In this document: positions 14,816 to 27,168 of the stretch, one piece after another
How the letters are laid out: each line of letters starts with the position of its first letter
How positions within the stretch are numbered: the first letter of the stretch is position 1
Origin: Dasypus novemcinctus
Taxonomy: Eukaryota > Chordata > Mammalia > Cingulata > Dasypodidae
Direction: 5' to 3'
Assembly: GCF_030445035.2 (NCBI RefSeq)
Contig: NC_080680.1
Coordinates: 46,823,212-46,887,211 of the forward strand
DNA: 64,000 nucleotides
The notes under the pieces: generated by a model
What the model was told of the DNA's origin: nothing
Databases searched by the model: none
What the model saw: only the letters and a program-made list of their open reading frames with translations
Program-made: the position numbers and the translations under genes

Positions 14816-16169
14816 TTAATGGCTATCCTAAGTTTTAAGTATGTTAGAACATATAGCCTTTGTAATATTTAAGACCCCTCAATTTTTGGTTGGAGATAGA
14901 GTAAAAAGAAAGTTATTTGCAGAATCAAACACCATCTTGATTCTCAGGAAAAAAAATAATTGAATTCTCTAGCAAAACCATTTAAAACAATCTGCATAAC
15001 CAAGGTGACAAAGCCCTTGATATGCAAGCTGCACATGGGCTAGATTTAGATGATTTGTGTTGAATGATAGCATTTGACTACTTCAGAAAGCATTTTTAAA
15101 ACATAATAATCACTTTCCCACACATTGTCAGAACTTTTCTTCTTTTTAAAAGATGTCTTAAATTCTTATTGCTATCAGTAATTTTGAGGATAGCATGAAT
15201 CTCCTGATATCACTTTTTTCCCTTTTTGTTATTAATTTTAGAAGTGCATTGCAGCACTGTTGCGTAGAATAGGAATTCCTGATAAAATGAGTAAAGAATA
15301 TGAAGAAAATTGGGACTTAGTTTTACCTTTTTATTAAGGATTTTGAAAAATGATGAAATAGAATCCTAGAACTCTGAGTATACCATTACAGCTCATTAAG
15401 GAGACTCCCACTTGTTTCCAAAACTTCTATTTCAGAGGAAGAAAATTCTAAACATTGAGACTTTACTGTATAGAGGACTATCCTTTTCTTAAAAATGGTT
15501 TGGAAACTTGAGACCTAAAGACCAATGAGTATGGTGATGGACAAAAGGAATTTCTGAATTTTGTCAGATATGAGATTATTCACATTTAATAGAAAATTTT
15601 TCCCAACATCTTGGATTTATATCATCCTAGGATTGCTTTGCTAAATGCAGAAGGTTAGAGTGTGGATAATATAATTAAATGCCAAAAAAGTACCTTGACC
15701 TTAGTATTAGGTCATTCTCTCATAGTTGCTTCCAACAACTATGTCTTTTAACCCTTTCAATTTTTCTTACATTCTTCATTTTGACACTCTTCTCCAGGTC
15801 TCTGTTTGTCTTTACCTATCAGGCTGTAACATACCCTTTAATATTTCTTGTAGATTCAGTCACTTGGTAACATAATCTTAATTTTTGTTTGTCTGTAAAG
15901 ACTTTAAACTTGCCTTCATTTCTGAAGGATAATTTTGCCACAAACAAATCCTTCAGTGATTATTGTCTAAATCATAACAGTTCTCAGGGTGACTATTGCA
16001 AATTGGAAGCATGCTCTGATTGAAATTTTAATTTATCCAAAATTTTATTTCTTGAAATCAGACCAAAATCTGTTTGAAAGAAAATTATTTTACAGAAATG
16101 TAGGTGTAGGCTCAGCAAGGATTTTAAAAAAGAAAATGATCACAGACTTCTTGGAATCCAGAACTTAAA
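14816..16169. other. Intergenic sequence, nothing recognised
   Basis: AT-rich sequence with no convincing exon. The 63-codon frame at 15679-15870 has no family resemblance I can see. Confidence 0.4.
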
Positions 16170-16180
16170 AATTCAAAGCT

Positions 16181-16603
16181 GGCGGCGGACTTGGCCCAGT
16201 GGTTAGGGCGTCCGTCTACCACATGGGAGGTCCGCGGTTCAAACCCTGGGCCTCCTTGACCTGTGTGGAGCTGGCTCATGAGCAGTGCTGATGAGCACAA
16301 GGAGTGCCCTGCCACACAGGGGTGTCCCCCACGTAGGGGAGCCCCACACACAAGGAGTGCACCCCGTAAAGAGAGCCGCCCAGCACGAAAGAGGGTGCAG
16401 CCTGCCCAGGAATGGTGCCGCACACACGGAGAACTGACACAACAAGATGGCGCAACAAAAAGAAACACAGTTTTCCATGCCGCTCATGACAGAAGCGGAC
16501 AAAGAAGCCGCAGCAAATAGACACAGAACAGACAATGGGGGGGGGGGGGGCGGGGCGGGAAGGAGAGAGAAATAAATAAGCTTCTAAAAAAAATTTTTTT
16601 TTT
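16181..16603 (+). mobile_element. DAS-type SINE with exact ends
   Basis: Full-length copy flanked by aattcaaagct at 16170-16180 and 16604-16614. It contains a G-run (about 16538-16549) before the 'gagaaataaataag' tail. Confidence 0.92.
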
Positions 16604-17259
16604 AATTCAAAGCTTGCAGAAACTCATTCATCTGACACTTTACAATACTATAACCATAGACTTAAGTAGACAAGACCTATACTTATCAAATATGGTGTAG
16701 TAATTTAAAATATCTTGAATTTAGGCTAATTTGAACCACTTTGTTTTGGATTTCTTCATAAGGGAAATCATCTCCTTAAAATGTTTCTTCTTGCCTTCCA
16801 TAAACAGTGATAGGAAGAAAATTGGTGATGTCTCTTAGTTTGTAGAAAAAAGTCAAAAAAGGCGGATATACTGTAAAGTATAAGTTGGTATGTTTTATAC
16901 TGTTCACTTGGGATAGGGCTATATGGGTCAGTATCAACTTGGTCAAGCATGTCCAGCAGTGCAGTCCCTGGTTCCAGACTGATTATCTTTAGGAAATTGG
17001 ATTTTTTAAATTCAATCTAAAATGAGAGTTTTACAAAGTAATCCCTCTAAAGAACTAAATACCCAACTGTGATTTTTTTTTAATGGAAACTTTAACCTGT
17101 TAATGTATATACATTTTCTGAACTGACACCAGTACGGACTGTTAACCTATAAAAACCTATTTGTGTTTAATCATGTCTTAAATGAAAACCTTCCTAATTC
17201 TTAATATTAACCATTTTCTTTCCACTTTTCCTTCTCAGTGTCTCTTTCACCAGTCTCTT

Positions 17260-17865
17260 CTTTTGCACTGCCTTATAATTCCATGTCTGGACTATTGTAA
17301 TAATTTCCTAATTACCTTCTCTCTCATCAGTCCTGCACATCACTGTCAGGCCATTCTTCCCATAGCTCATTTTTAGCCATGTCACTCTAATGCTCAAAAG
17401 CTTTCCATCTCTTTCCATTTCCTATAAGGTTTCCTACAAGTCCAACACCCCAGACTATCACCAAAAGCAGAGCCACATTTCAACATCAAAAGGAAAGGAA
17501 CCTGTGTGGGATCTGCATTTTGGTTGGAGAGGAATAAAGTACTGTTTTTAAAAATATATACCATCCTTTGCTACATTTTCCACCTGTCTCACACTAATAC
17601 TTTCATACTGCTTTCACTAGCATCTTTTCATCGTAACAGTCATGTAAATATATTTTAAATTATTGAAGAAATGTCTTTGAAGGGTTATACTCGGGAGGAT
17701 TAATCCCGCTGTTTCTCCTTATGCCAGGCTTCTAAGTCATTCCAAGTTCTTCAAAACTGGTCCCCAGTTGCCTTTCCTAAACTTATCTCCTACTGCTCTC
17801 AATACTAATTTCCCAGTTCAGCCAAACTGGTTCATTTGTCATTCATTTTCTTGAACACACCTGTG
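17260..17865 (+). mobile_element. L2 LINE fragment
   Basis: Phrases such as 'ctggactattgtaataatttcctaa', 'catgtcactctaatgctcaaaa', 'ctttccatctctttccat' and 'tcctacaagtcc' match the diverged body of the ancient L2 element in order. About 17866-18640 looks like further old interspersed repeat ('gatgcctattaaatatccaagtggag') that I cannot name. Confidence 0.55.
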
Positions 17866-18744
17866 GCATGGACTACGGAGGTGGCAATAAAGATGTAAAG
17901 AAGTAGAGAAGCATGATGGATTAGATGGAAGGGATAAGAGAAAGGAGTCAAGAATGTCTCTTAGGTTTTGGTTTGAGTAACTAGATGGATGGTTGAGCCA
18001 CTTAGGGAAAATTTAAAAAGAATTCTACTTTGGACATTTTAAATTTGTGATGCCTATTAAATATCCAAGTGGAGATATCACAAAGGTAGCTGTTTAAAAT
18101 AATGGATATAATTAAGGTAACTTAAGGAAGTGTTGTTAGAGAAAGGAACCAAGAAGAGAATCAGGACCTGAGACAGTCTTAACATTAGTGGTCAGGTTAA
18201 GAAGAAGGAGTAAAAAGAGATTGACCACTGTGAACTGATAAGTAAATTCAGTGTAATTGGTAAACAGGGTCAAGGTGAAGAGGTCATGTTGGTGAGGAAA
18301 TGGAGTCAGTGAATGTAGACTGCTCTTTTGAGTTTTGCCATGAGGTAGCAGAAAAATAAGGTGATAATTTATTGAGGGTATGTAGAGAGAATTCTTGTTT
18401 TTTTAAATTGTGAGATATTTCAGCAAGTTTCTAATGCTGATGGGGATAAGCAATAGAGAGGCTGTTGATATGAAGGAGACGATTACAGAAGGAGTGATCC
18501 TAAATAAGATCTAAAGCACAGTAAGAAAACCCAGCCTTAATAGGATCAGGGACACTTCTACAATTTAACTAGAGGGAAGATGGTAAAATGGGGTAAAGGA
18601 AGATTTGTCGATTTAGTAGCTGAAACATCAGGCATTTTCTTCTAATCAACTATATTCGTACCAAAGTTTGAAGTGAAATTACTAGCAGAGACTGGTAATT
18701 TGATGGTATACCCATGTCTTGTTTACTAATTTCCTTAAAACTGA

Positions 18745-19360
18745 AGCTGTGACATGTGCTTTCAGCCATGATGGAGTAACTTGATGCAGACTTTACCTTC
18801 ATGTTTAAGCAACTAGAAAATTGGACAAAATATATGAAACAATTAAATTCAGACATTGGATAATAAGCAAGAGAGTGATACCTAACAGAAGGGTAACAAG
18901 TGAGGTGATCTCTATGATAGTTCCAGCAATAGAACGTATCTAAACTGAAGCACATATAGGAAAAGACTTCTACAAAATACAACAGGGCTTCAGTGAGACA
19001 CTATAAAACACTATCAAACAGCATAATATCTGTGTAAATGGAGTCCCAGGAAAAAGGGGGAGGGAGTTAAAAAAAGTATTTGAAAAACTGATGAATGAAA
19101 ATTTTCTAAAATCTAAGCTATAAACACACAAATTCAAAAATATCAATGAACTCTAAGCAAAATTAACATAAAGCCACACTAAGACATATTATAATAAAAT
19201 TTCTAAAAACCAGTCAGGGAAAAAAAGACATATCCAGAATAATAAAGATAATGTTCACAGACTTCTCAAAAACCAAACAAGAAAGAAAAAAAAAAGGAAC
19301 ATCTCTAAAGTATGAAAAGGAAAAAAACACACACATAAAATTCTACATGCAGCATGTGGT
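18745..19360 (+). mobile_element. Old L1, 5' region and ORF1 remnant
   Basis: The stretch 'gccatgatggagtaacttgat...' followed by decayed ORF1 sequence ('aaattttctaaaatctaag', 'aagccacactaagacatat', 'aaaaccagtcaggg') reads as the front of an old L1M-type element. Its ORF2 part resumes after the PSMC6 pseudogene, near 21055. Confidence 0.6.
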
Positions 19361-19403
19361 CATGGCCATTCCTAGCATTTCCTGTGAGTGAGAGCATCTC
19401 ATC

Positions 19404-20904
19404 AAGGCAGACCCTAGAGATTATGTGCGTCAAAACTATTGCAAAAATTTGCTGGAATACAAAAAGATCAGCATCCATCTTGAGAAGTTAAGGGAACAAT
19501 TAAAAGAATTTCGACCTGAAATTATCTAAAGACCTAAAAAGTGTTAGAAAGATTGTGGGTGAAATAGTTAAGCAATTAATTGAAGAAAAATTCATTGTTA
19601 GAACTATGAATGGACGAAAATATCATGTGGATTGCCACTGACAGCTTGACAAAAGTAAGCTCAAGCCAGGAACAAGAGTTGCTTTGGGGATGATTACATT
19701 AATATCTGCCAAGAGCAGTGGATCTACCAGTTTACATCATGACTCATGAAGATATTGGGAATGTTTCTAATTCTCTGATTGGAGATCTATTAGAATAGAT
19801 CAGGGAATTAAGAGAGGTGATAGAACTGCCTCTTGCAAACCCAGAATTATGCCAGTATATTTATTACATGGCCCATCGACTACAGGAAAAACTGGCAAGA
19901 GCTCTTATTAGCTAGCTGGGTGGAAATTTCTCAAATGTTTTACTAATTCTATTGTAGACAAGTACATTGGTGAAAGTTCTTGTTTGATCAGAGAAATGTT
20001 TAATTATTCCAGGGATCATCAGTCATGCATCAATTTTATGGATAAAATAAATGCCACTAGTGATCATCAGTTTCCTGAGGGTACATCATCTGAAAGATTC
20101 AGAGAGCTTTAATGAAGTTACTGATTCAAATGGGTGGATATTGTTCTGGGTTGAATTATGACCCTCCCTCACCCAAAAAATGTGTTCGAGTCCTAACCCT
20201 TGATTCTGTGAATGTGACTTTATTTGGAAATAAGGTCTTTGAAGATGAGTTAAGATGAGGCCACACTGGATTACACTGGGCCCTAATCCAATAAGTCTGG
20301 TATCCTTATAAGAACAAGACAATTGTACACAGACAGGAGAATGTCATGAGGCAGAGAATGCCATGGATTGTTGTCAAACCACTCCCAGAAGCCAGAAGGG
20401 AGGCATAAAACATATTCTTCCTTACAGACTTCAGAGAGGCAAGGTCTTACTGACACCTTGATTTCAGACTTCTAGTGTCCAAACTGAAAGACAATAAGTT
20501 GCTATTGTTTTAAACCGCCTAGTGTGTAGAATGTTGTTATCACAGCCCTAGGATACTAAGATATAATACTTTGCATGAAGTTAAAAAGATTATGACTATA
20601 CCCATGATCCTGCTTTGCTATGTCCAAGTAAATAGAAAAATATATACTGATTTATCAATCAAGATTAGATATACTGAAAAACCCATGCAGGTACCATTAC
20701 AAAACATGGTGAAATAGATCATTACAAGCAATTGTGAAGCTTTCTGATGGCTTTAATAAGGCAGACCTAAGAAATGTTTGTACTGAAGCAGAAATGTTTA
20801 CAATCCATACTGATCAAGGGTCTGTAGTGCTGAAAGGCCTTATAAAAGCAATTAGAAAGCAACTGAATAAGCTAGAGTCTAAAATGGACTACAAACCTGT
20901 GTAA
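19404..20904 (+). pseudogene. PSMC6: Processed PSMC6 pseudogene (26S proteasome ATPase Rpt4/p42), split by an LTR
   Basis: PSMC6 is one of the six AAA ATPases that unfold substrates at the base of the 19S proteasome particle. This intronless copy starts with an ATG changed to AAG followed by codons for ADPRD, and runs through [14 protein letters not shown] and LDKSKLKPGTRVAL. It then has a damaged Walker A (near 19868-19895, GPSTTGKT for GPPGTGKT). It ends KLESKLDYKPV and TAA at 20902-20904. In-frame stops (for example after 19528) and frameshifts make it non-functional. The order is interrupted at 20142-20559 by an MLT1-like LTR; the text resumes at the codons for T-L-H. Lack of introns across the whole coding length indicates retroposition. 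3' UTR-like sequence continues to about 21020. Confidence 0.9.
20142..20559 (+). mobile_element. MLT1-like LTR inside the PSMC6 pseudogene
   Basis: Characteristic MaLR phrases: 'gggttgaattatgaccctcc', 'gtcctaacccttgattctg', 'tttatttggaaataaggtc', 'gggccctaatccaataag', 'cagacttctagtgtccaa'. A 5-bp direct repeat gatat lies on both sides (20137-20141 and 20560-20564), as expected for ERVL-type integration. No internal region. Confidence 0.75.
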
Positions 20905-21027
20905 TTTACAATGAATTTTTCATGGCTGCATGACATGCTGGCTTACTGTAAAAATAAGTTGAGAAAAATAATGCATACACAATGGCAATAATCCCTTTTG
21001 AACAATATGAACAAGTAACATTCTAAA

Positions 21028-21053
21028 AAATAGTTGATTTAAATCAACTATTT
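21028..21053. repeat. 26-bp perfect palindrome
   Basis: Two 13-base half-sites, AAATAGTTGATTT and its exact reverse complement, meet without a spacer, in sequence at the junction of the PSMC6 copy and the old L1. Confidence 0.9.
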
Positions 21054-21511
21054 ATAGCAAAATAATAACATTGGTTTTTAATATCTGTAGAAGTAAACAT
21101 ATAACACAAATGGCACAACACAGGGAGGGAATGGAAGTATGCTGTTCTAAGGGTCTTAAATTTGTGAAATGATATTATTTGAAGGTAGTCTGATTAGTTA
21201 AGATGCATATTTTAAACAGTAGAGTAATTACTAGGGAAAAAACCTAAGAGAAATAGGTAAATTAGCAATATTAGTGATAAAATTTAATCATTTTTTTAAA
21301 AAAGTCAATTCAATAGACTATAAGAGGAGAAAAAGGAACAGAGATCAGATGGGGTAAATTAAAAACATAGCAGGATTATAAATTTAAGCCCAAACTATGC
21401 TATTAATCAATTATCTAAACATTCCAAATAAAAGGCAGATGTTTATCAGACTAAAAAAGCAAGAACAAACTACATGCTGTTTACAAGAAACTCTTTTAAA
21501 ATATAAAGATG

Positions 21512-21911
21512 TGGCGGTTGTGGCTCAACTGATAGAGCGTCTGCCTACCATATGGAGTGTCCAGGGTTCTATGCCTCGGGGTTCCTGACCCGAGTGGTAA
21601 GCTGGCCCATGCGCAGTGCTGCCATGCACAAGGAGTGCTGTGCCACTCAGGGTGTCCCCTGCATAGCAGTGTCCCACGCACAAGGAGTGCACCCTGCAAG
21701 GAGAGCCACCCCGTGCGAAAAAAGCACAGCCTGCCCAGGAGTGGCACCGCACACAGGGAGAGTTGATGCAACAAAAAAAAAGCAACACAGTTTCCCAGTG
21801 CCACATGACAAGAATGCAAGTGGACACAGAAGAACACACAGTGAATGGATGGACACAGAAAGCAGACCCGGGGGGGGGGGGGGGGCGGGGGAAGGGGAGA
21901 GAAATGAATAA

Positions 21912-21942
<31 letters not shown>

Positions 21943-21965
21943 ACAAGGCTGGAATGTTTTTAAAA

Positions 21966-22011
<46 letters not shown>
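21512..22011 (+). mobile_element. DAS-type SINE with microsatellite tail
   Basis: Flanked by atataaagatg at 21501-21511 and 22012-22022. The head reads 'tggctcaactgatagagcg', a variant type. After the SINE tail come GATA/GACA repeats (21911-21941) and a (TA)n run (21971-22016), both inside the duplicated ends. Confidence 0.85.

Positions 22012-22016
<5 letters not shown>
21911..22016. repeat. GATA/GACA and TA microsatellites
   Basis: About seven tetranucleotide units changing from GATA to GACA, then 23 or so TA units. They grew from the tail of the SINE that contains them. Confidence 0.9.
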
Positions 22017-22019
<3 letters not shown>

Positions 22020-22248
22020 ATGCAGACAGACTAAAAGTAAAGGGGTGGAAAAAGACATTGTGGAAACACTGATCCTAACAAAGCTAGTGTAACTATATTA
22101 ATATCAGGAATATAATCTAGTTATAAGGAGAGACATATTATAAAGCTCAAATGATCAGTTCATCAAGAAGATATGAAATGCTCCTAGCAACAAAATTTTG
22201 AAATACATTAAAAAATACAAATAAATAAACAGACCTAAAAGAATAAAT

Positions 22249-22671
22249 TTGGGGGAAGCGAACTTGGCCCAATGGATAGGGCATCTGCCTACCACATGGG
22301 AGGTCCATGGTTCAAACCCCAGGCCTCCTTGACACATGTGGAGCTGGCCCATGTGCAGTGCTGATGCATGCAAGGAGGGCGCTGCCACGCAGAGGTGTCC
22401 CCTGCGTAGGGGAGCCCCACGTGTATGGAGTGCGCCCCATAAGGAGAGCTGCCCAGGGCAAAAGAAAAGTGCAGCCTGCCCAAGAATGGTGCCGCACACA
22501 CAGAGAGCTGACACAACAAGATGATGCAACAAAAAGAAACACAGATTCCCGGTGCCGCTGATAAGGATAGAATTGGTCGCAGAAGAACACATACAGCGAA
22601 TGGACACAGAGAGCAGATAACTGGGGCTGGGGGGCAGAGATGGGGAGAGAAATAAAATTTAAAAATTAAAA
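22249..22671 (+). mobile_element. DAS-type SINE
   Basis: Flanked by aaaagaataaat at 22237-22248 and 22672-22683. The head variant has 'cccaatggataggg'. Inserted in old L1 ORF2. Confidence 0.9.
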
Positions 22672-23159
22672 AAAAGAATAAATCTGCAATTATATCTCAA
22701 TAATTGTCAGAACTAGAAGGCAGCAACATTATCAACCAACTTGACGTAAATAACATTTATAGAACATTCCACTAAGTAACAGCAGAATATACATTATTTC
22801 CTAGGACACATGGAATAGTCACCTAAATGGAGCAAGTGCTGGGCCATAAAACAATTCTCAAGAAATTTTGGAACATTAAAATAATATTCTCTGTCTATAA
22901 CATTTTCAAACTAGAAATTAATAACAAAAAGCTATCTGGTAAATGCCAAAACATTTGGAAATTAAAAAACAAACTTAGAAAAATCACAAAAGAAAATATT
23001 TTGTAATGAGTGAAAATGAAATCCAGCATATGCCATTAAAGCTGCACTTAAGTGAAATTTATAGCTTTAAATGCTTTATATAAAAAGAAAAGTCTGAAAT
23101 TAGTAAGTTAAGCTTCAGAAACTAGAAAATGGAAATACTAAAATCAAAGTAAGTAAAGG

Positions 23160-23556
23160 AGGGAAACGGACTTTGGCCCAGTGGTTAGGGCGTCCGTCTA
23201 CCACATGGGAGGTCCGCGGTTCAAGCCCCGGGCCTCCTTGACCCGTGTGGAGCTGGCCCATGTGCAGTGCTGATGCGCGCAAGGAGTGCCGGGCTACACA
23301 GGGGTGTCCCCCGCGTAGGGGTGTCCCCTGCGTAGGGGAGCCCCATGCGCAAGGAGTGCACCCATAAGGAGAGCCGCCCAGCGCGAAGGAGGGAGCAGCC
23401 TGCCGAGGAATGGCGCCGCCCACACTTCCCGTGCTGCTGACGACAACAGAAGCGGACAAAGAAACAAGACACAGCAAAAAGACACAGAAAAAAAACAGAC
23501 AACCAGGGGAGGGGAGGGGAATTAAATAAATAAAAATAAATCTTTAAAAAAAAAAA
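23160..23556 (+). mobile_element. DAS-type SINE, internal-deletion subtype
   Basis: Flanked by aaagtaagtaaagg at 23146-23159 and 23557-23570. Compared with other copies it lacks roughly 45-50 bases after 'ggaatggcgccgc', so 'gcccacacttcccgtg' joins directly. The copies at 40148 and 43520 share this. It also has a local doubling of 'ggggtgtcccc'. Confidence 0.9.
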
Positions 23557-24964
23557 AAAGTAAGTAAAGGGAAGGAAAAATAAAACTAGGAGCATAAATG
23601 GATGAAATAGAAAAGACAAAGGGAAGGCAAAAGCTGATACTTTGAAAAGTTTAATAAAATTGATAAACCTTAACTAGAATGATCAAAAAAAGAGAAAAGT
23701 TATAAATTGCCAAAGTCAGAAATACAAGAGGGGTTATCATAGAGACTCACAGAGATCCTAAAGACATTTAAAGAATGATGAGGGAATACGATGAGCAACT
23801 TTATGCCAATAAATCAACAACTTGAACAATTGACACAGTGAACAAATTTCCTGAAAGACAGAGCCAAAATAAACTCAAGACAACATAGAAAATTTAAATA
23901 GAACTAACACTTTATAAAAACTGAATTTAATATTAAAAACCCGAGTCCAGATGGTGAATTTTATAAAATAAGAAAGAAATATCAATCATACAAAGATTCT
24001 TAAGAAATTAGAGGATGGAACACTTCCCAATTATTTTATGATGTTCCATGACCCTAAAACTAGAAGCAGACAGATAAGAAAAAACGATAAACCAGCGTCC
24101 CTTATGAATACTGACACATTTAAAACTCCTTAACTCTTAGCAATAAGATCGAAAAATATATAAAACAGATAATATATCATGACAAATTCCTCAGATTTTA
24201 CCTGAGGAATGCAAGATTGGTTTAAGTTCCAAAAAAAAAAAAAAAAAGAAATTCACCATATTGGTAGAATAAACAAAAATCCCAACACTAACATCATACA
24301 TAATGGTGACACGCTGAATGCTTTTCTCCAGGAATTGGAAAAGGAAAGGGATGTCAACTTGTACTGGAGATCCTAGGCAGTAAGATTTGGAGGGGGAAAA
24401 AAAAGAAAGGACATCATATTGGAAAGGAAGAAATAAAACCATCTTTACTCACAGGTGACATGGCCATTTATGTAGAAAATCCTAAGCAAGCCACAAAAAA
24501 GCTAAGTAATTTACAGTATTGAGGAATGGCTAATACCCAAAAATTAACTTTTTCTATGTACTAGCAACAATTAGAAAGTGAAATTTTTAAAAATACCTTT
24601 TACAACAGTATTACAAATAAAATACTCAGGGATACATTTAACAATATACTGCAAGACTGAACAACAAAAACTATAAAATATTGCTGAAATTAAAGAAGGT
24701 CTAAAAAAATCCATGTTCTTGGGTCAGAAAGCTCAATTCTCCATGAGTTGATCTATAGATTCAAAGCAAACCTAATAAGAATTCCAGAAAGCTTTTGTAA
24801 AAATTTACAAGCTGATTCTAAAATTTATGTGGAAATACAAACAAAAATAGCCAATACAATTTTGAAAAAGAACAAAATTGAAGGACTTACACTACCTGAT
24901 ATCAAGCTTTAATAAAATTTTATAGTAACTGAGATAGTGTGGTTTTGGCCTATGAATAAACATA

Positions 24965-25175
24965 TTGGGAAATGGATGTGGCTCAAGTGGTTGAGAGCCT
25001 GCTTCCCAAATGGAAGATCCCAAGTTCAGTTCCCAGTGCCTCCTAAAACACAAAAACAAAAAAACAAGCAAACAAATGAAAAACCCAACTCATGGGAGCT
25101 GATGTGGCTCAGTGGTTGAGTGCCAGCTTCCCACATACAAGGTCCTGGTACCTCAATTTAAAAAAAAATTTTTTT
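24965..25175 (+). mobile_element. Dimeric tRNA-derived SINE (second copy)
   Basis: Two tRNA-like heads, 'atgtggctcaagtggttgag' and 'atgtggctcagtggttgag', with an A-rich linker of 'aaaacaaaaacaaaaaaac' type. Same structure as 14617-14815. Confidence 0.8.
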
Positions 25176-26609
25176 AAATAGATGTATGGATTAACGAAAC
25201 AGAAGAGAGAGAGACCAGAAATAAACCCACTCACATATATGGTAAATTAACTTTTGACAAGTGTGCCAAGGTGACTGCAGGAAAGAATAGTCTTTACAAT
25301 AAATCTATTGGAACAACTGGATAGCCTATTTTCACCATACACAAAAATGAACTCAAAATGGATCATAGGCCTAGCATAAGAGTGAACACTATAAAACCTC
25401 TAGAAAACATGGAAGACCTTTACAACCTTGGGGAAGGCAAAGATTTTTTACACATAAGACACAAAATCACAAATCATAAGAAGAAAAAAAATTAAATTTC
25501 TTCAAAATTAAAATTTTCTGCTCTTCTAAAACAGTTAAGAAAATGAAAGAACAAGTCATGGAGTGGGAGAAAATACTTGCATATATCTGATAAAGGACTT
25601 CTATCTGAATATATATAAAGACTTTTTACAATTCACTAATAAAACTAAGCAGTCAATTAAAAATGGAAAATATATTTGAACAGACACGTCATAAAAGAAG
25701 ATATATAAATGGTCAGAAGAATATGAAAAGAAGCTCAATATCATTCGTTTTCAGGTAACTGCAAACTAAAATTACAGAGAGAGAACACAACACACCTACT
25801 GGAATGGCTAAAATTTATAAAGATTGAAAATTCTAAATTTTCACAAAGGTGTGAAACAACTGAAACTCCCATACATTACTGGTAGGACAACCACTTTGGA
25901 AAACAATTTGAAAATTTCTTACAAAGTTAAAACTTACCATATGCTACAGAATTGCCACTCCAAGATAAATAAGCATGTATATCCAAACTAAAAGTTATAC
26001 ATGAGTGTTCATAACAGCTTTATTCCTTAATATAATGTGATACTATGCAGAAACAAAAAGGAACAAACTACTATTTCATGGAATGATGTAGATATACCTC
26101 AAAAACATTACGCTAAATGAAATTAGCCAGATTCCACTTACATAAAATTCTTGAAAAAGAAAGACATGTATAGTGACAGTGGTTGCCTACAGCCAAGATC
26201 GACAGCAAAGAGGCGTGAGGAACTTTTTGGAGTGAGGAAAATACATCTTGATTGTGGGGATGGTAGTTACACAGATGTGCTCATTTGTCAAAATTCATCA
26301 AACTATTCACTTAAAGTGGGTATATCTTATTGCATATAAATTATATCTCAATAAAATCATTTTTAAAATTGAGAATGCAAGGTTATACTTGTATTTTTTG
26401 CAAGCCATTAAACCAAATTGTAGATAACTTCAGATAAAATTTATTTTGAAGAATTTTGGAGTAGCTCAAAGAACTGAATAAAAGTTTAAAAAAAATCAGA
26501 CCTCAAAAAATCTTAAACAGCATACACTAGGAATTAATAGCAAATCTCTTCAGACTATTGCTGTAAGAATGATTTAGTTCTAACTCTTTCATCAGAATTC
26601 CAGAAAGAA

Positions 26610-27117
26610 CAACTGAAAATGGGAGGATTGCATCCAGCATCCAGGTGGAATCTGAGCCTCCTCTTGACATAAAGGTGCAATGGACACAACCAATCCAGTG
26701 TCCACATAGAAGAGGTGGCATTGGATTGGGAAAAGTGGACATAATGGACAAAGGGTATGGGGAAAGGCAGGAAGAGATGAGAGGTGGAGGCGTCTTCGGG
26801 ACATGGAGCTGCCCTGGATGGTGCTTCAGAGGTAATCACTGGACATTGTAAATCCTCAGAGGGCCTACATGATGGAATAGAGGAGAGTATGGGCCGTGAT
26901 GTGAACCAATGTATATGAGGTGCAGAGGTGCCCAAAGATGTACTTACCAAATCCAATGGATGTGTCATGATGATGGGAACGAGTGTTGTTGGGGGGGGGG
27001 GGAGAGGGGGGGTGGGGGGGTGGGGTTGAATGGGACCTCACATATATATTTTTAATGTAATACTATTACAAAGTCAATAAAAAATAAAAAAATTAAAAAA
27101 AAAATAAAAAATAAAAA

Positions 27118-27152
<35 letters not shown>
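26610..27152 (+). mobile_element. L1 3'-UTR insertion with long poly(A)
   Basis: A diverged copy of the L1 3' UTR tail ('gacctcacatatatatttttaatgtaa', near 27030) ending in an A-run of over 30 bases. It is flanked by the 16-bp duplication agaattccagaaagaa at 26594-26609 and 27153-27168. The G-rich stretch at 26990-27025 is the equivalent of the G-run in the first copy. Confidence 0.85.
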
Positions 27153-27155
<3 letters not shown>

Positions 27156-27168
27156 ATTCCAGAAAGAA

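Larger units (their letters stand above)
21055..26370 (+). mobile_element. Old L1, ORF2 and 3' end, broken by four SINEs
   Basis: Decayed ORF2: the endonuclease start 'aaaaagcaagaacaaactac' (near 21453) and 'ctacatgctgtttacaagaaac', reverse-transcriptase region about 23640-24900, and the 3' end with 'ttatatctcaataaaatca' near 26340. Many stops, no usable frame. SINEs interrupt it at 21512, 22249, 23160 and 24965. With 18745-19360 it brackets the PSMC6 pseudogene. Confidence 0.8.

Noticed and set aside
19404-20904. Functional PSMC6 gene
   Set aside because: Start codon lost, in-frame stops, damaged Walker A and an LTR in the middle.
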